A stretch of DNA of 64,000 nucleotides from positions 1 through 64,000 of the forward strand of contig SFFH01000001.1 in NCBI GenBank assembly GCA_004557905.1, in the 5' to 3' direction. The notes beneath the pieces are model-generated. The model was not told the DNA's origin and did not search any database. It was given only the letters and a program-made list of their open reading frames with translations. This DNA is from Clostridiales bacterium. GTDB taxonomy: Bacteria; Bacillota; Clostridia; Christensenellales; Aristaeellaceae. Below, piece after piece: positions 16,354-25,250 of this stretch. Position numbers and translations under genes: made by a program. Every line of letters starts with the position of its first letter. Position 1 is the first letter of the stretch.

Positions 16354-17616
16354 ATGAGCGAGAAGAAACCGTTTATCACGCTTGAGCAGGCGAAGGAGAT
16401 TGCCGCCGCGTATCCGACGCCGTTTCATATCTATGACGAGGCGGGCATCCGCCGCACGGCCCGCGCGCTGAACCGCGCGTTCGCGTGGAACAAGGGCTTC
16501 AGGGAGTACTTTGCCGTGAAGGCGACGCCCAATCCGTTCATCCTCAGCATCCTGCGCGAGGAGGGCTGCGGCGTGGACTGCTCCTCGGATACCGAGCTGA
16601 TGCTCAGCCGCGCCTGCGGCTTTCACGGCGAGGAGATCATGTTCTCCTCCAACGAGACGGAGGCAGGCGAGTTCGCGCTGGCGCACAGCCTGGGCGGCAT
16701 CATCAACCTGGACGATTATACGCTGATTGAGGCGATGGAGGAGGGCTGCGGCGGCGTGCCGGAGCTGGTGTCCTGCCGCTTCAATCCGGGCGGAGAGTTT
16801 GCCATCGGCAACAGGATCATGGACCAGCCCAAGGACGCCAAATACGGCATGACCCGCGCGCAGCTCACGCAGGCGTACCGCACGCTGATGCAGAAGGGCG
16901 CCAGGCACTTCGGCCTGCACGCGTTCCTTGCGTCCAACACGCTGACCAACGCGTACTACCCGATGCTGGCGCGCATCCTGTTTGAGACGGCGGTGGAGCT
17001 GCACCGCGAGACCGGCGCGCACATCGCGCTGATCAACCTCTCCGGCGGCGTGGGCATCGCGTACCGCCCGGAGGATACGGAAAACGACATCGCGGCGATC
17101 GGCGAGGGCGTGCGCAAGGCCTATGAAGAGGTGCTCGTGCCCGCCGGCATGGGCGACGTGCGCATCTGCACGGAGCTGGGCCGCTTCATGCTCGGCCCAA
17201 ACGGCGCGCTGGTGACGACCGCCCGCCACGAGAAGCACACCTACAAGGAGTACATCGGCGTGGACGCCTGCGCCTGCAACCTGATGCGCCCGGCGATGTA
17301 CGGCGCGTACCATCACATCACGGTGCTGGGCAAGGAAAACGCTCCCTGCGATCACGTCTACGACGTGGTGGGCAGCCTGTGCGAGAACAACGACAAGTTC
17401 GCCATCGACCGCCGTCTGCCGAAGATCGACCGCGGCGACCTGCTCTACATCCATGACACCGGCGCGCACGGCTTCTCCATGGGCTACAACTACAACGGCA
17501 AGCTGCGCAGCGCGGAGATTCTCCTTCAGGAGGACGGCAGCGCGAAGCTGATCCGCCGCGCGGAGACGCCCAAGGACTACTTCGCGACGTTCGACTTTAC
17601 AGACTTCAAGTTCTGA
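16354..17616 (+). CDS. lysA: Diaminopimelate decarboxylase (lysA-like)
   Basis: 420 residues of the alanine-racemase-fold (type III) PLP decarboxylases. Seen: the PLP lysine in YFAVKATPNP near residue 53, SGGVGIAY (phosphate-binding region) and ELGRFMLGPNG. The enzyme makes lysine from meso-DAP. Start ATG 16354 lies about 6 bases after AAAGAGGC, a weak RBS. It stands alone between its own promoter and a repeat element. The related carboxynorspermidine decarboxylases share the fold; the GxGxxY pattern and length fit LysA, but substrate is inferred. Confidence 0.82.
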   Translation: MSEKKPFITLEQAKEIAAAYPTPFHIYDEAGIRRTARALNRAFAWNKGFREYFAVKATPNPFILSILREEGCGVDCSSDTELMLSRACGFHGEEIMFSSNETEAGEFALAHSLGGIINLDDYTLIEAMEEGCGGVPELVSCRFNPGGEFAIGNRIMDQPKDAKYGMTRAQLTQAYRTLMQKGARHFGLHAFLASNTLTNAYYPMLARILFETAVELHRETGAHIALINLSGGVGIAYRPEDTENDIAAIGEGVRKAYEEVLVPAGMGDVRICTELGRFMLGPNGALVTTARHEKHTYKEYIGVDACACNLMRPAMYGAYHHITVLGKENAPCDHVYDVVGSLCENNDKFAIDRRLPKIDRGDLLYIHDTGAHGFSMGYNYNGKLRSAEILLQEDGSAKLIRRAETPKDYFATFDFTDFKF

Positions 17617-17627
17617 GGCCCAGGAAA

Positions 17628-17727
17628 GACTCCCTCCGGCTGCTGTGGCAGCCAACCTTCGGCTTTTCATCAGCCTGTATCGTCCACTGGACGCGGCTGC
17701 TGAAAAGTCCCTCAAGAGGGAGGCTTG
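17628..17727 (+). repeat. Structured 100-nt palindromic element of the ACTCCCTC...GAGGGAGGCTT type
   Basis: Ends are near-inverted (GACTCCCTC at 17628, GAGGGAGGCTT at 17716). Inside are a hairpin GGCTGC (17638-17643) / GCAGCC (17648-17653) and a long arm, CTTTTCATCAGC (17663-17674) pairing 11 of 12 with GCTGCTGAAAAG (17696-17707), capped by CGTCC/GGACG (17681-17693). Similar ends are familiar from intergenic repeats of gut Clostridia. Only one copy is in this window. Confidence 0.6.
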
Positions 17728-17758
17728 AGATGCCTGCCCGCCTCCCGGACAGGAAGTC

Positions 17759-17785
17759 AAAAAAGGCCCGCGTTTCACGCGAGCC
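17759..17785 (-). terminator. Terminator of the minus-strand serine hydrolase gene
   Basis: Read on the minus strand: GGCTCGCG, loop TGAAA, CGCGGGCC (one mismatch), followed by six T residues (complement of 17759-17764). The stop codon of the gene (17775-17777) lies within the hairpin. Confidence 0.8.
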
Positions 17786-18998
17786 ATCCCAGATCACGCA
17801 TGCGCTGCGCGATGGGCTCGTGCAGGCAGGCATCCTTCAAATACACATATTTTGCAGACGTGGGCACCCTCCGGCCGTCCGGCCAGGGGACAAGGCCCGC
17901 GCCTTTTTCGTCAAGCCCGTAGTGCGAGAGCGATACGCCCTCCGGCGGCGTGATGTGCGAGACGCGGGCGTGACAGCGGTTGCCCAGAAACACCTCGAAG
18001 CAGCCCAGCTCCGGGTCGAGCGCCAGATGATTGCCGGTAAAGCCGCTGATGCCCAGCGCGTGCGCGCCCATGTACGCGGGTACCTCGCTCAGGCGCTGCT
18101 CAGGATGCCTGGTGAAGCACAGAAAGCCCAGCGGCTGGCGGTAGGTGCCATCCGCGTTGCGGCGCAGCGTGCGGTCCGTGGCGATTTCCTCGAGCGACGC
18201 GCGCGAAATCAGCTCGCTTTGCAGCAGCGCCTGCGCAAAGCGCGCCATGTCCTGCCGGGTGGAAAACAGCCCCGCGTGGCCGCAGAGATCGTGCCCGCCC
18301 TCCGACAGCAGCAGCGCCTTGGGATCGTGCGGCGTGCCCGGCGGCGTGTCCGTGCGCAGCACATACCGCTCGCCCGCGATGCGGTGCTCATAGTTGTAGC
18401 AGACGCAGCGCTGCTTTTCATCCTCCGGCACGGCGGCAAACGTCTCGCGCATGCCGGCGGGCGCAAGGATGTACCGGCAGAGCGCACCGTAAAACGGCAG
18501 GCCGGTTTTGGCCTCGATCACATATTTGATCACCATGGCGTTGATGTCGGAATAAATGCGCACTGCGGGCGAGGGCGCGACGCGCACGTCAAGGAGGCGG
18601 CGCAGGCCCTCCTCACGGCTGGGCGCATCGTCGATGCGGCCGGGCGTCTGCAGGCAGACACGGTAGCACAGCGTATCAAAGACGGTGACATCACGAAGGT
18701 GCGCAAAGCGCGCATCGATTTCCCCGATCCGCTCATCCAGGCGGAGCATGCCGCGCTCCACGAGCGCCATCGTCGTCACCGACGTGAAGAGCTTGGTCAG
18801 CGACGCGAGGTCGAAGATGCTGTTTTCCTGAAGCGGGCGCTCGCAGGGGAGAAACCGACCGTTGTCTAGCGTCACCTCCTGCGCGCGGCCGTAGAGCGCC
18901 GACTCGCTTTCCCGTCCCGTGCCGTAAACGACGGTCAGACCGGAAAGCATGCGCGTCTCGTCGCACAGGAAGCGCATGTTGTCAAGAAGATGCTGCAT
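17775..18998 (-). CDS. Serine hydrolase of the beta-lactamase/penicillin-binding protein family
   Basis: 407 residues. The class C/esterase fold is marked by the nucleophile motif SLTK (in FDLASLTKLFTS, near residue 67) and the YSDIN (YxN) motif near 150; GHAGLFST follows in the usual third-motif region. No signal peptide or membrane helix is visible, which argues for a cytoplasmic esterase or peptidase rather than a secreted beta-lactamase. ATG 18998 follows GGAGAAA on the minus strand. It is transcribed away from the zinc-ribbon gene terminator. The substrate is unknown. Confidence 0.82.
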   Translation of the reverse strand: MQHLLDNMRFLCDETRMLSGLTVVYGTGRESESALYGRAQEVTLDNGRFLPCERPLQENSIFDLASLTKLFTSVTTMALVERGMLRLDERIGEIDARFAHLRDVTVFDTLCYRVCLQTPGRIDDAPSREEGLRRLLDVRVAPSPAVRIYSDINAMVIKYVIEAKTGLPFYGALCRYILAPAGMRETFAAVPEDEKQRCVCYNYEHRIAGERYVLRTDTPPGTPHDPKALLLSEGGHDLCGHAGLFSTRQDMARFAQALLQSELISRASLEEIATDRTLRRNADGTYRQPLGFLCFTRHPEQRLSEVPAYMGAHALGISGFTGNHLALDPELGCFEVFLGNRCHARVSHITPPEGVSLSHYGLDEKGAGLVPWPDGRRVPTSAKYVYLKDACLHEPIAQRMRDLGWLA

Positions 18999-19027
18999 AC
19001 ATGTTTCTCCGTACAGGTTCTTGATGG

Positions 19028-19057
19028 GAAAACAGCTCCCGGATGGCCGGAAGCTGT
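19028..19057 (-). terminator. Terminator of the large zinc-ribbon membrane protein gene
   Basis: On the minus strand ACAGCTTCCGG pairs with CCGGGAGCTGT and is followed by TTTTCCC, just downstream of the stop codon at 19067. Confidence 0.75.
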
Positions 19058-19066
19058 CTTAATGGA

Positions 19067-21088
19067 TCATTCGGCGAGATAGGTGTAGCGGACGGTGAGG
19101 CGCGGCATGTTGTCGTACAGGCCGTAGGCGTCGCCGTAGATCTTGTACTTCGTGCCGACCTCCCAGGTTGTCTTGGAGCTGTTCTCGATCATGACCAGCT
19201 TTTCGAACGTGTCGTTGCCGATGTTCATGATGGCCATCTGCGGCGTGGTGCTGATGATGCGCTCAACCGTGCCGGTGCCGGTGTAGATCGTGCCCTTGCG
19301 GATGTTGATGTAGTTGATCAGGTCGGTGTACTGGGCATCCAGATCCCACGCGCGGCGGGTGTAGATGTCCGCGTTGGGCATGTAGTAGACCGTGTGGGTG
19401 ATGACGGAATCCGCCTTGCCCTCATAGGAGGCGCGGATGACCACGTCGTTGTTGCCCAGCTTGGAGAACAGCGGAGTGAAGCTGAAGCTGCCGGTCACGG
19501 GATCGACCTTGAGGTTCTCGTGCGGGAATTCGACGGTGATGGTCGCGCCCGGCAGCGTGGTGCCGCTGATGGACGGGCGCTGCATCTTGGCGCGCTCCTC
19601 CTCGGTCGCCGCGGCATACTTTTCGTTGGTGATGGGCTCGTAGTTCCATTCGACCAGAACCGTCGCGTCCAGCTCCAGCGGGATCTCCTGCGGGGCGCGG
19701 TAGAGCGTCACCTCCATCTTGTTCTCGCGGCAGTATTTGCTCTTGACGGAGATGGAGATGGTGTTGTCGCCCACGGGCAGCACCTGCACGTTCTTGGAGA
19801 CGTTGCCGGTCTCGCGGATGAGCGTGGAGACGTTCGTGCCGTCGATGATGACGGTGGAGCCCTTCTGCACGTTGATGCTCACCTCGAAGATGGACACGCC
19901 AACCTCCGCGTGCATGGTCGTCGGCTTGAGCAGATAGATCGGGGATAGCGGCACGTCCACGGTGTACTCGATGGGATCAAGCTGGTACTGGTCGCCCTCC
20001 TGGGAATAGCGGATGAACGGGGTGATGGTCACGTCCATCGTGTCGGTCTCCACCGGCGTGGCGTAGGTGGAGGACTCCGTGTCGTACCACATGTAGTCCG
20101 GCACGGTCACCTCCACCTTGCCGTCCGCGATGACGTAGGTGGACTGCATTTCGCGCAGGTAGACAGTCGCGTTTTCCTTGCCGTAGATGGTCAGCGTGTG
20201 GGCGGGCATGCCGTCCACCGTCGTCTCGCTGACGACGATGTTCGTCTCGTTGTCCTGGCGCACCTGCATGCCCTGGGAGAGCACGAAGTGGCGCGCCGCC
20301 AGAATGCCGCCTGCGCCGACCAGCGCGCAGCACAGGAGCACGACGCACAGCGTCAGCACGATCCTTGCGGCGCGGTTCTTTTTGCGCCGGCCGGCGCCCA
20401 GCGTCTCGTAGGCGTCCTCGCGTGCGGCGCGGGTCTGAATGCGGCGGGGCATGTATTCCTCGTCCGTCAGCGCGCCCTGGTCGCCGGAGTCCGGCGTGTA
20501 GCCGTCGTAATAGATCGGCGCGTCCGTCTCATTGTCGTCCACATAGGTCAGCGGCGTCTCGGCGGGATCGCCGAAATAGCCGTAGCTGTCGTAGACTTCC
20601 GGTGCGCCGCTCTGCTCCTCTGGTTCCTCATCGGCAAGGTTTTCCGCGTACTGCGCCTGGCGTGCCTGCTGGCGGCGGCGGATGACCACGCCGTCGCCGT
20701 CGTAGGATGGGCGGTCGCTGGCCTCCGGCACGGGGCGCACGACCTGCGCCTCCTGAATGGAGCGGCGCACGCGGCTGGCCTGATCCTTCATCTGGGCGAT
20801 GCGGCGGCTGCCCTCCTCGCGGCGGGCCTTGAGCGCTTCCATCTCGTCGGTGAGATCGGCGCGGTCAAGCTCGTCCGGATCAAACGCCTCGTCCCCGTCG
20901 GGGGCGGGCACGACGGGCGTTTCGTCCTCGGGATCAAACTGCACGACCTGGAGGGACGGCTTCTTTTTGTGCATGGCCTCCTCCCAGGGGAGCTGCTGCT
21001 TTTGTATATTCTCTTCAAGCGGCGCGCCGCAGCGGGTGCACCTGGGCAGGTACGCCGTGTTCCATGCGCCGCACTTGGGACATTTCAT
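19067..21088 (-). CDS. Zinc-ribbon membrane protein with a large extracytoplasmic region, function unknown
   Basis: 673 residues. The N-terminus is a CPKC...CTRC zinc ribbon (residues 3-22). Residues 25 to about 235 are acidic and low in complexity. A single membrane helix (RIVLTLCVVLLCCALVGAGG, near 245-265) follows a basic stretch, so topology is cytoplasmic ribbon and outside C-terminus. The exported 400 residues contain beta-rich repeats resembling Ig-like or cadherin-like domains (VPVGDNTISISV, GTTLPGATITVEF) and an OB-like end. The start is Met-Lys-Cys-Pro at 21088; GGAGG lies 12 bases upstream. A longer form from 21112 lacks an RBS. A sensor or cell-surface adaptor is possible, but nothing proves it. 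Confidence 0.75.
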   Translation of the reverse strand: MKCPKCGAWNTAYLPRCTRCGAPLEENIQKQQLPWEEAMHKKKPSLQVVQFDPEDETPVVPAPDGDEAFDPDELDRADLTDEMEALKARREEGSRRIAQMKDQASRVRRSIQEAQVVRPVPEASDRPSYDGDGVVIRRRQQARQAQYAENLADEEPEEQSGAPEVYDSYGYFGDPAETPLTYVDDNETDAPIYYDGYTPDSGDQGALTDEEYMPRRIQTRAAREDAYETLGAGRRKKNRAARIVLTLCVVLLCCALVGAGGILAARHFVLSQGMQVRQDNETNIVVSETTVDGMPAHTLTIYGKENATVYLREMQSTYVIADGKVEVTVPDYMWYDTESSTYATPVETDTMDVTITPFIRYSQEGDQYQLDPIEYTVDVPLSPIYLLKPTTMHAEVGVSIFEVSINVQKGSTVIIDGTNVSTLIRETGNVSKNVQVLPVGDNTISISVKSKYCRENKMEVTLYRAPQEIPLELDATVLVEWNYEPITNEKYAAATEEERAKMQRPSISGTTLPGATITVEFPHENLKVDPVTGSFSFTPLFSKLGNNDVVIRASYEGKADSVITHTVYYMPNADIYTRRAWDLDAQYTDLINYINIRKGTIYTGTGTVERIISTTPQMAIMNIGNDTFEKLVMIENSSKTTWEVGTKYKIYGDAYGLYDNMPRLTVRYTYLAE

Positions 21089-21198
21089 TTCCTGAACCAA
21101 CCTCCGAAGCATAGTGTAACATCACTCTATTCGCGCTGTTTCGCCCAAAGTCCTGCTTTTGACCGGCGCAAAAGAAGGACGAAGTCGCGCATAAGGGC

Positions 21199-21228
21199 TT
21201 GTCCTTTTGATGGCTTTGGTGGTATAAT
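21199..21228 (+). promoter_or_regulatory. SigA-type promoter of the DUF6106-like gene
   Basis: -35 TTGTCC (21199-21204), 18-bp spacer, -10 TATAAT (21223-21228), 33 bases before the start codon. Confidence 0.7.
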
Positions 21229-21261
21229 GAAGAAACCCTGATGATGGAGGAGTTTTTCGTG

Positions 21262-21792
21262 ATGGATTGCTTTAAGGAGGACGTCGTCGTCAGCCGCAAT
21301 AATCTGCTGGGCAATATTCTGTACGTGCTTTGCTGGATGTTTCTGGTGGTCTTTGGCCTGTACGGCCTGCTGATGCTGCAGGTGCTGATCGTCTCCTTCA
21401 ATGTGGGAACGGTGCTCATGACGCTGCTGAGCGTCGGCGCGGCGGTGCTGCTGTTCTTCGTCAAGGACAACTTCAAGGTCGAGTTTGAGTACGCCTTCAC
21501 CAACGGCTCGCTGGACTTTGCCAAGGTCATGCACGGCGCCAAGCGCAAGGAGCTGGGCAGCATGAACGTGGCGAACGTCTCCGCCTGCGGCCATGTGGCG
21601 CACGACAGCTTCCGCAAGTTCCTGGCGATGAAGGACGTGAAGCGCCGCAACTGGTTCCTCAACCGCGACGGCAATCTGTTCTACTTCTACTATGTGAAGG
21701 AGAACCAGAAGAACATGATCGTCATCGAGCCGAGCGAGGAGATGGTGGAGATGATCCGCCGCTACGTTCCGGCCGGCGTCTATCAGGGCTGA
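21262..21792 (+). CDS. DUF6106-like small membrane protein
   Basis: 176 residues. Two hydrophobic helices near residues 18-40 and 42-65 are followed by a soluble domain (NFKVEFEYAFTNGSLDFAKV, then KNMIVIEPSEEMVEMIRRY). This layout is that of the DUF6106 family of Clostridia, with no known function. ATG 21262 (MDCFKED) is chosen because GGAGGAG (21247-21253) is 8 bases upstream; ATGs at 21241 and 21244 precede that site. A terminator follows at 21809. Confidence 0.75.
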   Translation: MDCFKEDVVVSRNNLLGNILYVLCWMFLVVFGLYGLLMLQVLIVSFNVGTVLMTLLSVGAAVLLFFVKDNFKVEFEYAFTNGSLDFAKVMHGAKRKELGSMNVANVSACGHVAHDSFRKFLAMKDVKRRNWFLNRDGNLFYFYYVKENQKNMIVIEPSEEMVEMIRRYVPAGVYQG

Positions 21793-21808
21793 ACGGATGA
21801 AACCCGAG

Positions 21809-21842
21809 TCTCCAGCATGGCCTGGCCGTACTGGAGATTTTG
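21809..21842 (+). terminator. Terminator after the DUF6106-like gene
   Basis: TCTCCAG (21809-21815) pairs with CTGGAGA (21831-21837), followed by TTTTGT. Confidence 0.65.
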
Positions 21843-21863
21843 TATGTCTGCGAGGGGAATGCT

Positions 21864-23018
21864 TTGATTTATCTGGACAACAGCGCGACGACGCGCCCGT
21901 TTGACAGCGTCATCGACGTGATGAGCGCATGCATGCGGGAAACGTACTTCAACCCGTCCGCCGCGTACAAGCCCGCGGTGGATGTGGACCGGGAGATGCG
22001 CGCCTGCAGGAAGCGCATCGCCGCGCAGCTGGGCGCGCAGGAGGACGAGATCCTCTTCACCTCCGGCGGCACGGAGAGCGACAACCTGGCGATCCTGGGG
22101 TTTGCCGAGACGCTGCACGGCGGCGGGGCAAACTTCGTGTGCAGCGCCATCGAGCATCCGGCGGTGAGCGAGACGATCCGCCGCGTGGAGAAGCTGGGCA
22201 TTGAGGTGCGCGTGCTGCCGATTGACCATCGGGGCGTGGTCGATCTGGCGGCGGCGGAAGGCGTGATTGACGAAAACACGGCGCTCGTCTCCTGCATGCA
22301 GGTGAGCAACGAGACCGGCGCCATCCAGCCCATTGGGGCGCTGTCCGCGCTGGCGCATGGGAAAAACCCGAAGGTGCGCGTGCATGTGGACGGCGTGCAG
22401 GGCTTCATGCGCGTGCCGATGCACATGGGCAGGATGGGCGTGGACATGTACGCGCTCAGCGGCCACAAGATTCACGGGCCGAAGGGCGTGGGCGCTCTGG
22501 CGGTGCGCAAGGGCGTGCGCCTCGTGCCGCAGATGACGGGCGGCGGGCAGGAGAAGAACCTGCGCTCGGGCACCTATAACGCGCCGGCGATCCTGGGCCT
22601 TGGCCGGGCGGTCGCGCAAATGGAGGAAAACGGGGACAGGATGGAGCGGCTGCGTGCCATGAAGCTGCGGCTGTGGCAGCAGCTTTCGGCCATTGAAGGC
22701 GTGCGGGTGAACGGCCCGATGCCGGACGAGGCAGACGCCGCGCCGCACATCCTCAGCGTCTCCTTTGACGGCGTGCGCGGCGAGGTGATGCGAAACGCGC
22801 TGGAGGGCGCGGGCGTGCTGGTATCCACCGGCTCCGCGTGCGCCTCACACAAGCAGAAGGTGAGCGCCACGCTCCGGGCGATGGGCCTGACGGGCGAGCA
22901 GGCGGACGGCACCATCCGCATCAGCCTGGGCCTGCTGAACACAATGGACGAGATGGACGAGGCAGCGGCCCGGATGAAAGAGACGGCGGCGCTGCTCGCC
23001 CGATACAGGAGGAGATAA
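21864..23018 (+). CDS. Cysteine desulfurase (NifS/IscS family), partner of ThiI
   Basis: 384 residues. The PLP lysine is in SGHKIHGPKGVG and the sulfur-carrying cysteine in STGSACASHKQ; GGTESDN and the NETGAIQP region also match. It withdraws sulfur from cysteine and forms a persulfide. The adjacent thiI (3 bases away) points to a dedicated tRNA s4U34-pathway sulfur donor, like the NifZ-ThiI pair of Bacillus. The best start is TTG 21864, giving MIYLDNSATT, with GCGAGGGG about 6 bases upstream; upstream ATGs lack an RBS. Confidence 0.88.
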   Translation: MIYLDNSATTRPFDSVIDVMSACMRETYFNPSAAYKPAVDVDREMRACRKRIAAQLGAQEDEILFTSGGTESDNLAILGFAETLHGGGANFVCSAIEHPAVSETIRRVEKLGIEVRVLPIDHRGVVDLAAAEGVIDENTALVSCMQVSNETGAIQPIGALSALAHGKNPKVRVHVDGVQGFMRVPMHMGRMGVDMYALSGHKIHGPKGVGALAVRKGVRLVPQMTGGGQEKNLRSGTYNAPAILGLGRAVAQMEENGDRMERLRAMKLRLWQQLSAIEGVRVNGPMPDEADAAPHILSVSFDGVRGEVMRNALEGAGVLVSTGSACASHKQKVSATLRAMGLTGEQADGTIRISLGLLNTMDEMDEAAARMKETAALLARYRRR

Positions 23019-23021
23019 ACC

Positions 23022-24170
23022 GTGAGAGAGGTTTTGCTGGTTCGCTACGGCGAGGTGTTCCTCAAGGGGCAGAACCGCCCGTTCTTTCTGCGCAAGCTGG
23101 TCGACCATGTGAAGGCGGCGGTGCAGGAGGTGCACGGCCATGTGTGGCTGAGCGAGGGCCGCATCTACGTGTCCGACTACACCGATCAGGACGAGGCCAT
23201 CCGCCGCGTGAGCCGCGTGTTCGGCGTGCATTCCGTGAGCCCGGCGATTGAGATGGAGAAGGACAGCTTCGAGGCCATCTGCGCGCAGGCGGCGAGGATG
23301 ATGGAGAAGAAGACCGGCACGTTCAAGGTGCTGGCCAAGCGCTCGGACAAGCAGTACCCGATGGATTCCCCGACGATCATGCGCGAGGCCGGCGGCTACA
23401 TCCTTGACCATGTGCCGCAGCTGTCCGTGGACGTGAACAACCCGGATCACGAGATCACCATCGAGATCCGCAAGCTGGCGTACCTGTCCGTGGACCGCAC
23501 GATGGCGGTCAGCGGCATGCCGATGGGCACCAACGGCAAGGCCTGCCTGCTTTTGTCCGGCGGCATCGACAGCCCGGTGGCGGGCTTCATGATCGCCAAG
23601 CGCGGCGTGGAGCTGTGCTGCGTGCACTACCACTCCTTCCCGTACACCAGCGAGCGCGCGAAGGAAAAGGTGCTCGAGCTGGCGAGAATCCTGAGCGAGT
23701 ACTGCGGCAAAATGCGCGTGTATATCGTGCCGTTCACCGAGATTCAGATGCAGATTCACGAAAAGTGCCCGGAGAACTTCACGACGCTGATCATGCGCCG
23801 CTACATGATGCGCATCGCCGAGATCCTGGCGAGAAAGGACGGCGCGCAGGCGCTGATCACCGGCGAGTCCATCGGCCAGGTGGCCAGCCAGACGATGGAG
23901 GCGTTGGGCTGCACGGACGAGGTGGTGAGCATGCCGGTATTCCGGCCGTGCGTGGGCATGGACAAGAGCGAGATTATCGAGCGCGCCGAGAAGATCGGCA
24001 CGATGGAGACCTCGTCCCTGCCGTACGAGGACTGCTGCACCGTCTTTACGCCCAAGCACCCGGCGACGCACCCGCGCAAGGAGCTGGTGCGCAGGGCCGA
24101 GGAGAAGCTCGATAGCCAGGCGCTCATCGACGCGGCCATCGAGGGCACGGAGATCGTGGAGGTCGGCTGA
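23022..24170 (+). CDS. thiI: tRNA 4-thiouridine synthase ThiI
   Basis: 382 residues: N-terminal ferredoxin-like and THUMP domains (residues 1-165) and an adenylating PP-loop domain (LLLSGGIDSPVAGFM near 180). The C-terminal rhodanese domain of the E. coli enzyme is absent, as in Bacillus, so sulfur must come directly from the upstream cysteine desulfurase. It makes s4U8 in tRNA. Start GTG 23022, after AGGAGATAAACC. A terminator follows at 24231. Confidence 0.95.
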   Translation: MREVLLVRYGEVFLKGQNRPFFLRKLVDHVKAAVQEVHGHVWLSEGRIYVSDYTDQDEAIRRVSRVFGVHSVSPAIEMEKDSFEAICAQAARMMEKKTGTFKVLAKRSDKQYPMDSPTIMREAGGYILDHVPQLSVDVNNPDHEITIEIRKLAYLSVDRTMAVSGMPMGTNGKACLLLSGGIDSPVAGFMIAKRGVELCCVHYHSFPYTSERAKEKVLELARILSEYCGKMRVYIVPFTEIQMQIHEKCPENFTTLIMRRYMMRIAEILARKDGAQALITGESIGQVASQTMEALGCTDEVVSMPVFRPCVGMDKSEIIERAEKIGTMETSSLPYEDCCTVFTPKHPATHPRKELVRRAEEKLDSQALIDAAIEGTEIVEVG

Positions 24171-24230
24171 GCACGCTGCAAGTTTTTGCGCGGTTTCGAT
24201 TGTGAAAAGGGGAAACCCGTCATAGGATAG

Positions 24231-24262
24231 ACGCAGAGCATGACGCTCTGCGTTTTCTGTTT
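24231..24262 (+). terminator. Terminator after thiI
   Basis: Perfect 9-bp stem ACGCAGAGC (24231-24239) / GCTCTGCGT (24245-24253) with a 5-base loop and TTTCTGTTT tail. It separates thiI from the spoIIIA operon. Confidence 0.85.
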
Positions 24263-24299
24263 GGGCGGACAGGACACGCCCGGTTTGGAGGAGGATGCA

Positions 24300-25250
24300 A
24301 TGCCCTTCAGGGAGCAGCTCTGCCCGCGGCTGCCGCCGACGCTGGCCGCCGCGCTTGACGCGCTTAGCGCCCGGGATGCGGCGCGGCTGGAGGAGATAAG
24401 GATTTACGTGGGAAGAGCGGCGGAGCTGGTGTTTTCAGGCGACTGCCGGACAACGGATACCTGTGTGGACGCATCGCAGATGGACAGCCTGCTCGCTGCG
24501 CTGTGCGGCTATGCGCTCTACAGCTGCGAAGGCCAGATGGCACAGGGATACATCCCGATCGCGGGCGGCCACCGGGCGGGCGTGTGCGGGCGGATGACGC
24601 AGGAGGGCGGCACGTGGCGGATGAGTGGGGTAAGCTCCGTGTGCATCCGCATCAGCCATGACGTGCCGGGCGCGAGCGGGGCGGTCAGGCCGTATCTGCT
24701 GGGGCCGGGCGATTTGGCGCGGCGCGTGCTGCTGCTGGGCCCGCCCGGCTGCGGCAAGACGACGGTGCTGCGCGACGCGTCGCTGTGGCTGGCGGAGGAA
24801 AAGGGGCTGCGCGTCGCCGTGGCGGACGAGCGGGAGGAGCTGTTTGGCACGCGGCAGGGGCTGCGGCTGCATGTGATGGGCGGTGCGGACAAGGCGCGCG
24901 CGTTTGGCATGCTGCTGCGCAGCATGGCGCCGCAGGTGATCGTGACGGACGAGATCGGAAGGCCGGAGGACGCGGACGCGCTGCTTAATGCGGCGCGCTG
25001 CGGCGTGGGGGTGCTGGCCTCCGCGCACGCGGGCGGCATGGAGGACGCGGAGAAACGGCCTGTGCTGCGGCGGCTGATGCGGGAGCGGGCGTTTGACCGG
25101 TATATCCTGCTGGGGCGATACGGCAGCGTGCGCGGCGTATGCGACGAGACGGGCAAAGAGATGGAGGGAGACGAACGTGGTCAGCTGGGATGTGGCCGTG
25201 ATGGCGATGATCGGAATCAGCGCGATCGGCTTTTTGCTCTCGGACGGTGA
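24300..25250 (+). CDS. spoIIIAA: Stage III sporulation protein AA (ATPase)
   Basis: 316 residues. Walker A GPPGCGKTT (near residue 148), Walker B VIVTDEIGRPED and the RLEEIRI N-terminal motif are present. SpoIIIAA is the secretion-type ATPase of the SpoIIIA-SpoIIQ channel joining mother cell and forespore. ATG 24300 has GGAGGAGG 5 bases upstream. The 3' end overlaps spoIIIAB by 74 bases, an unusually long overlap in a different frame. Confidence 0.94.
   Translation: MPFREQLCPRLPPTLAAALDALSARDAARLEEIRIYVGRAAELVFSGDCRTTDTCVDASQMDSLLAALCGYALYSCEGQMAQGYIPIAGGHRAGVCGRMTQEGGTWRMSGVSSVCIRISHDVPGASGAVRPYLLGPGDLARRVLLLGPPGCGKTTVLRDASLWLAEEKGLRVAVADEREELFGTRQGLRLHVMGGADKARAFGMLLRSMAPQVIVTDEIGRPEDADALLNAARCGVGVLASAHAGGMEDAEKRPVLRRLMRERAFDRYILLGRYGSVRGVCDETGKEMEGDERGQLGCGRDGDDRNQRDRLFALGR

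Noticed and set aside
24221..24229. CATAGGATA as a SigE/SigK -10 box for the spoIIIA operon
   Set aside because: It lies upstream of the strong terminator at 24231, and no -35 box at the right distance is visible. The sporulation promoter was not located.
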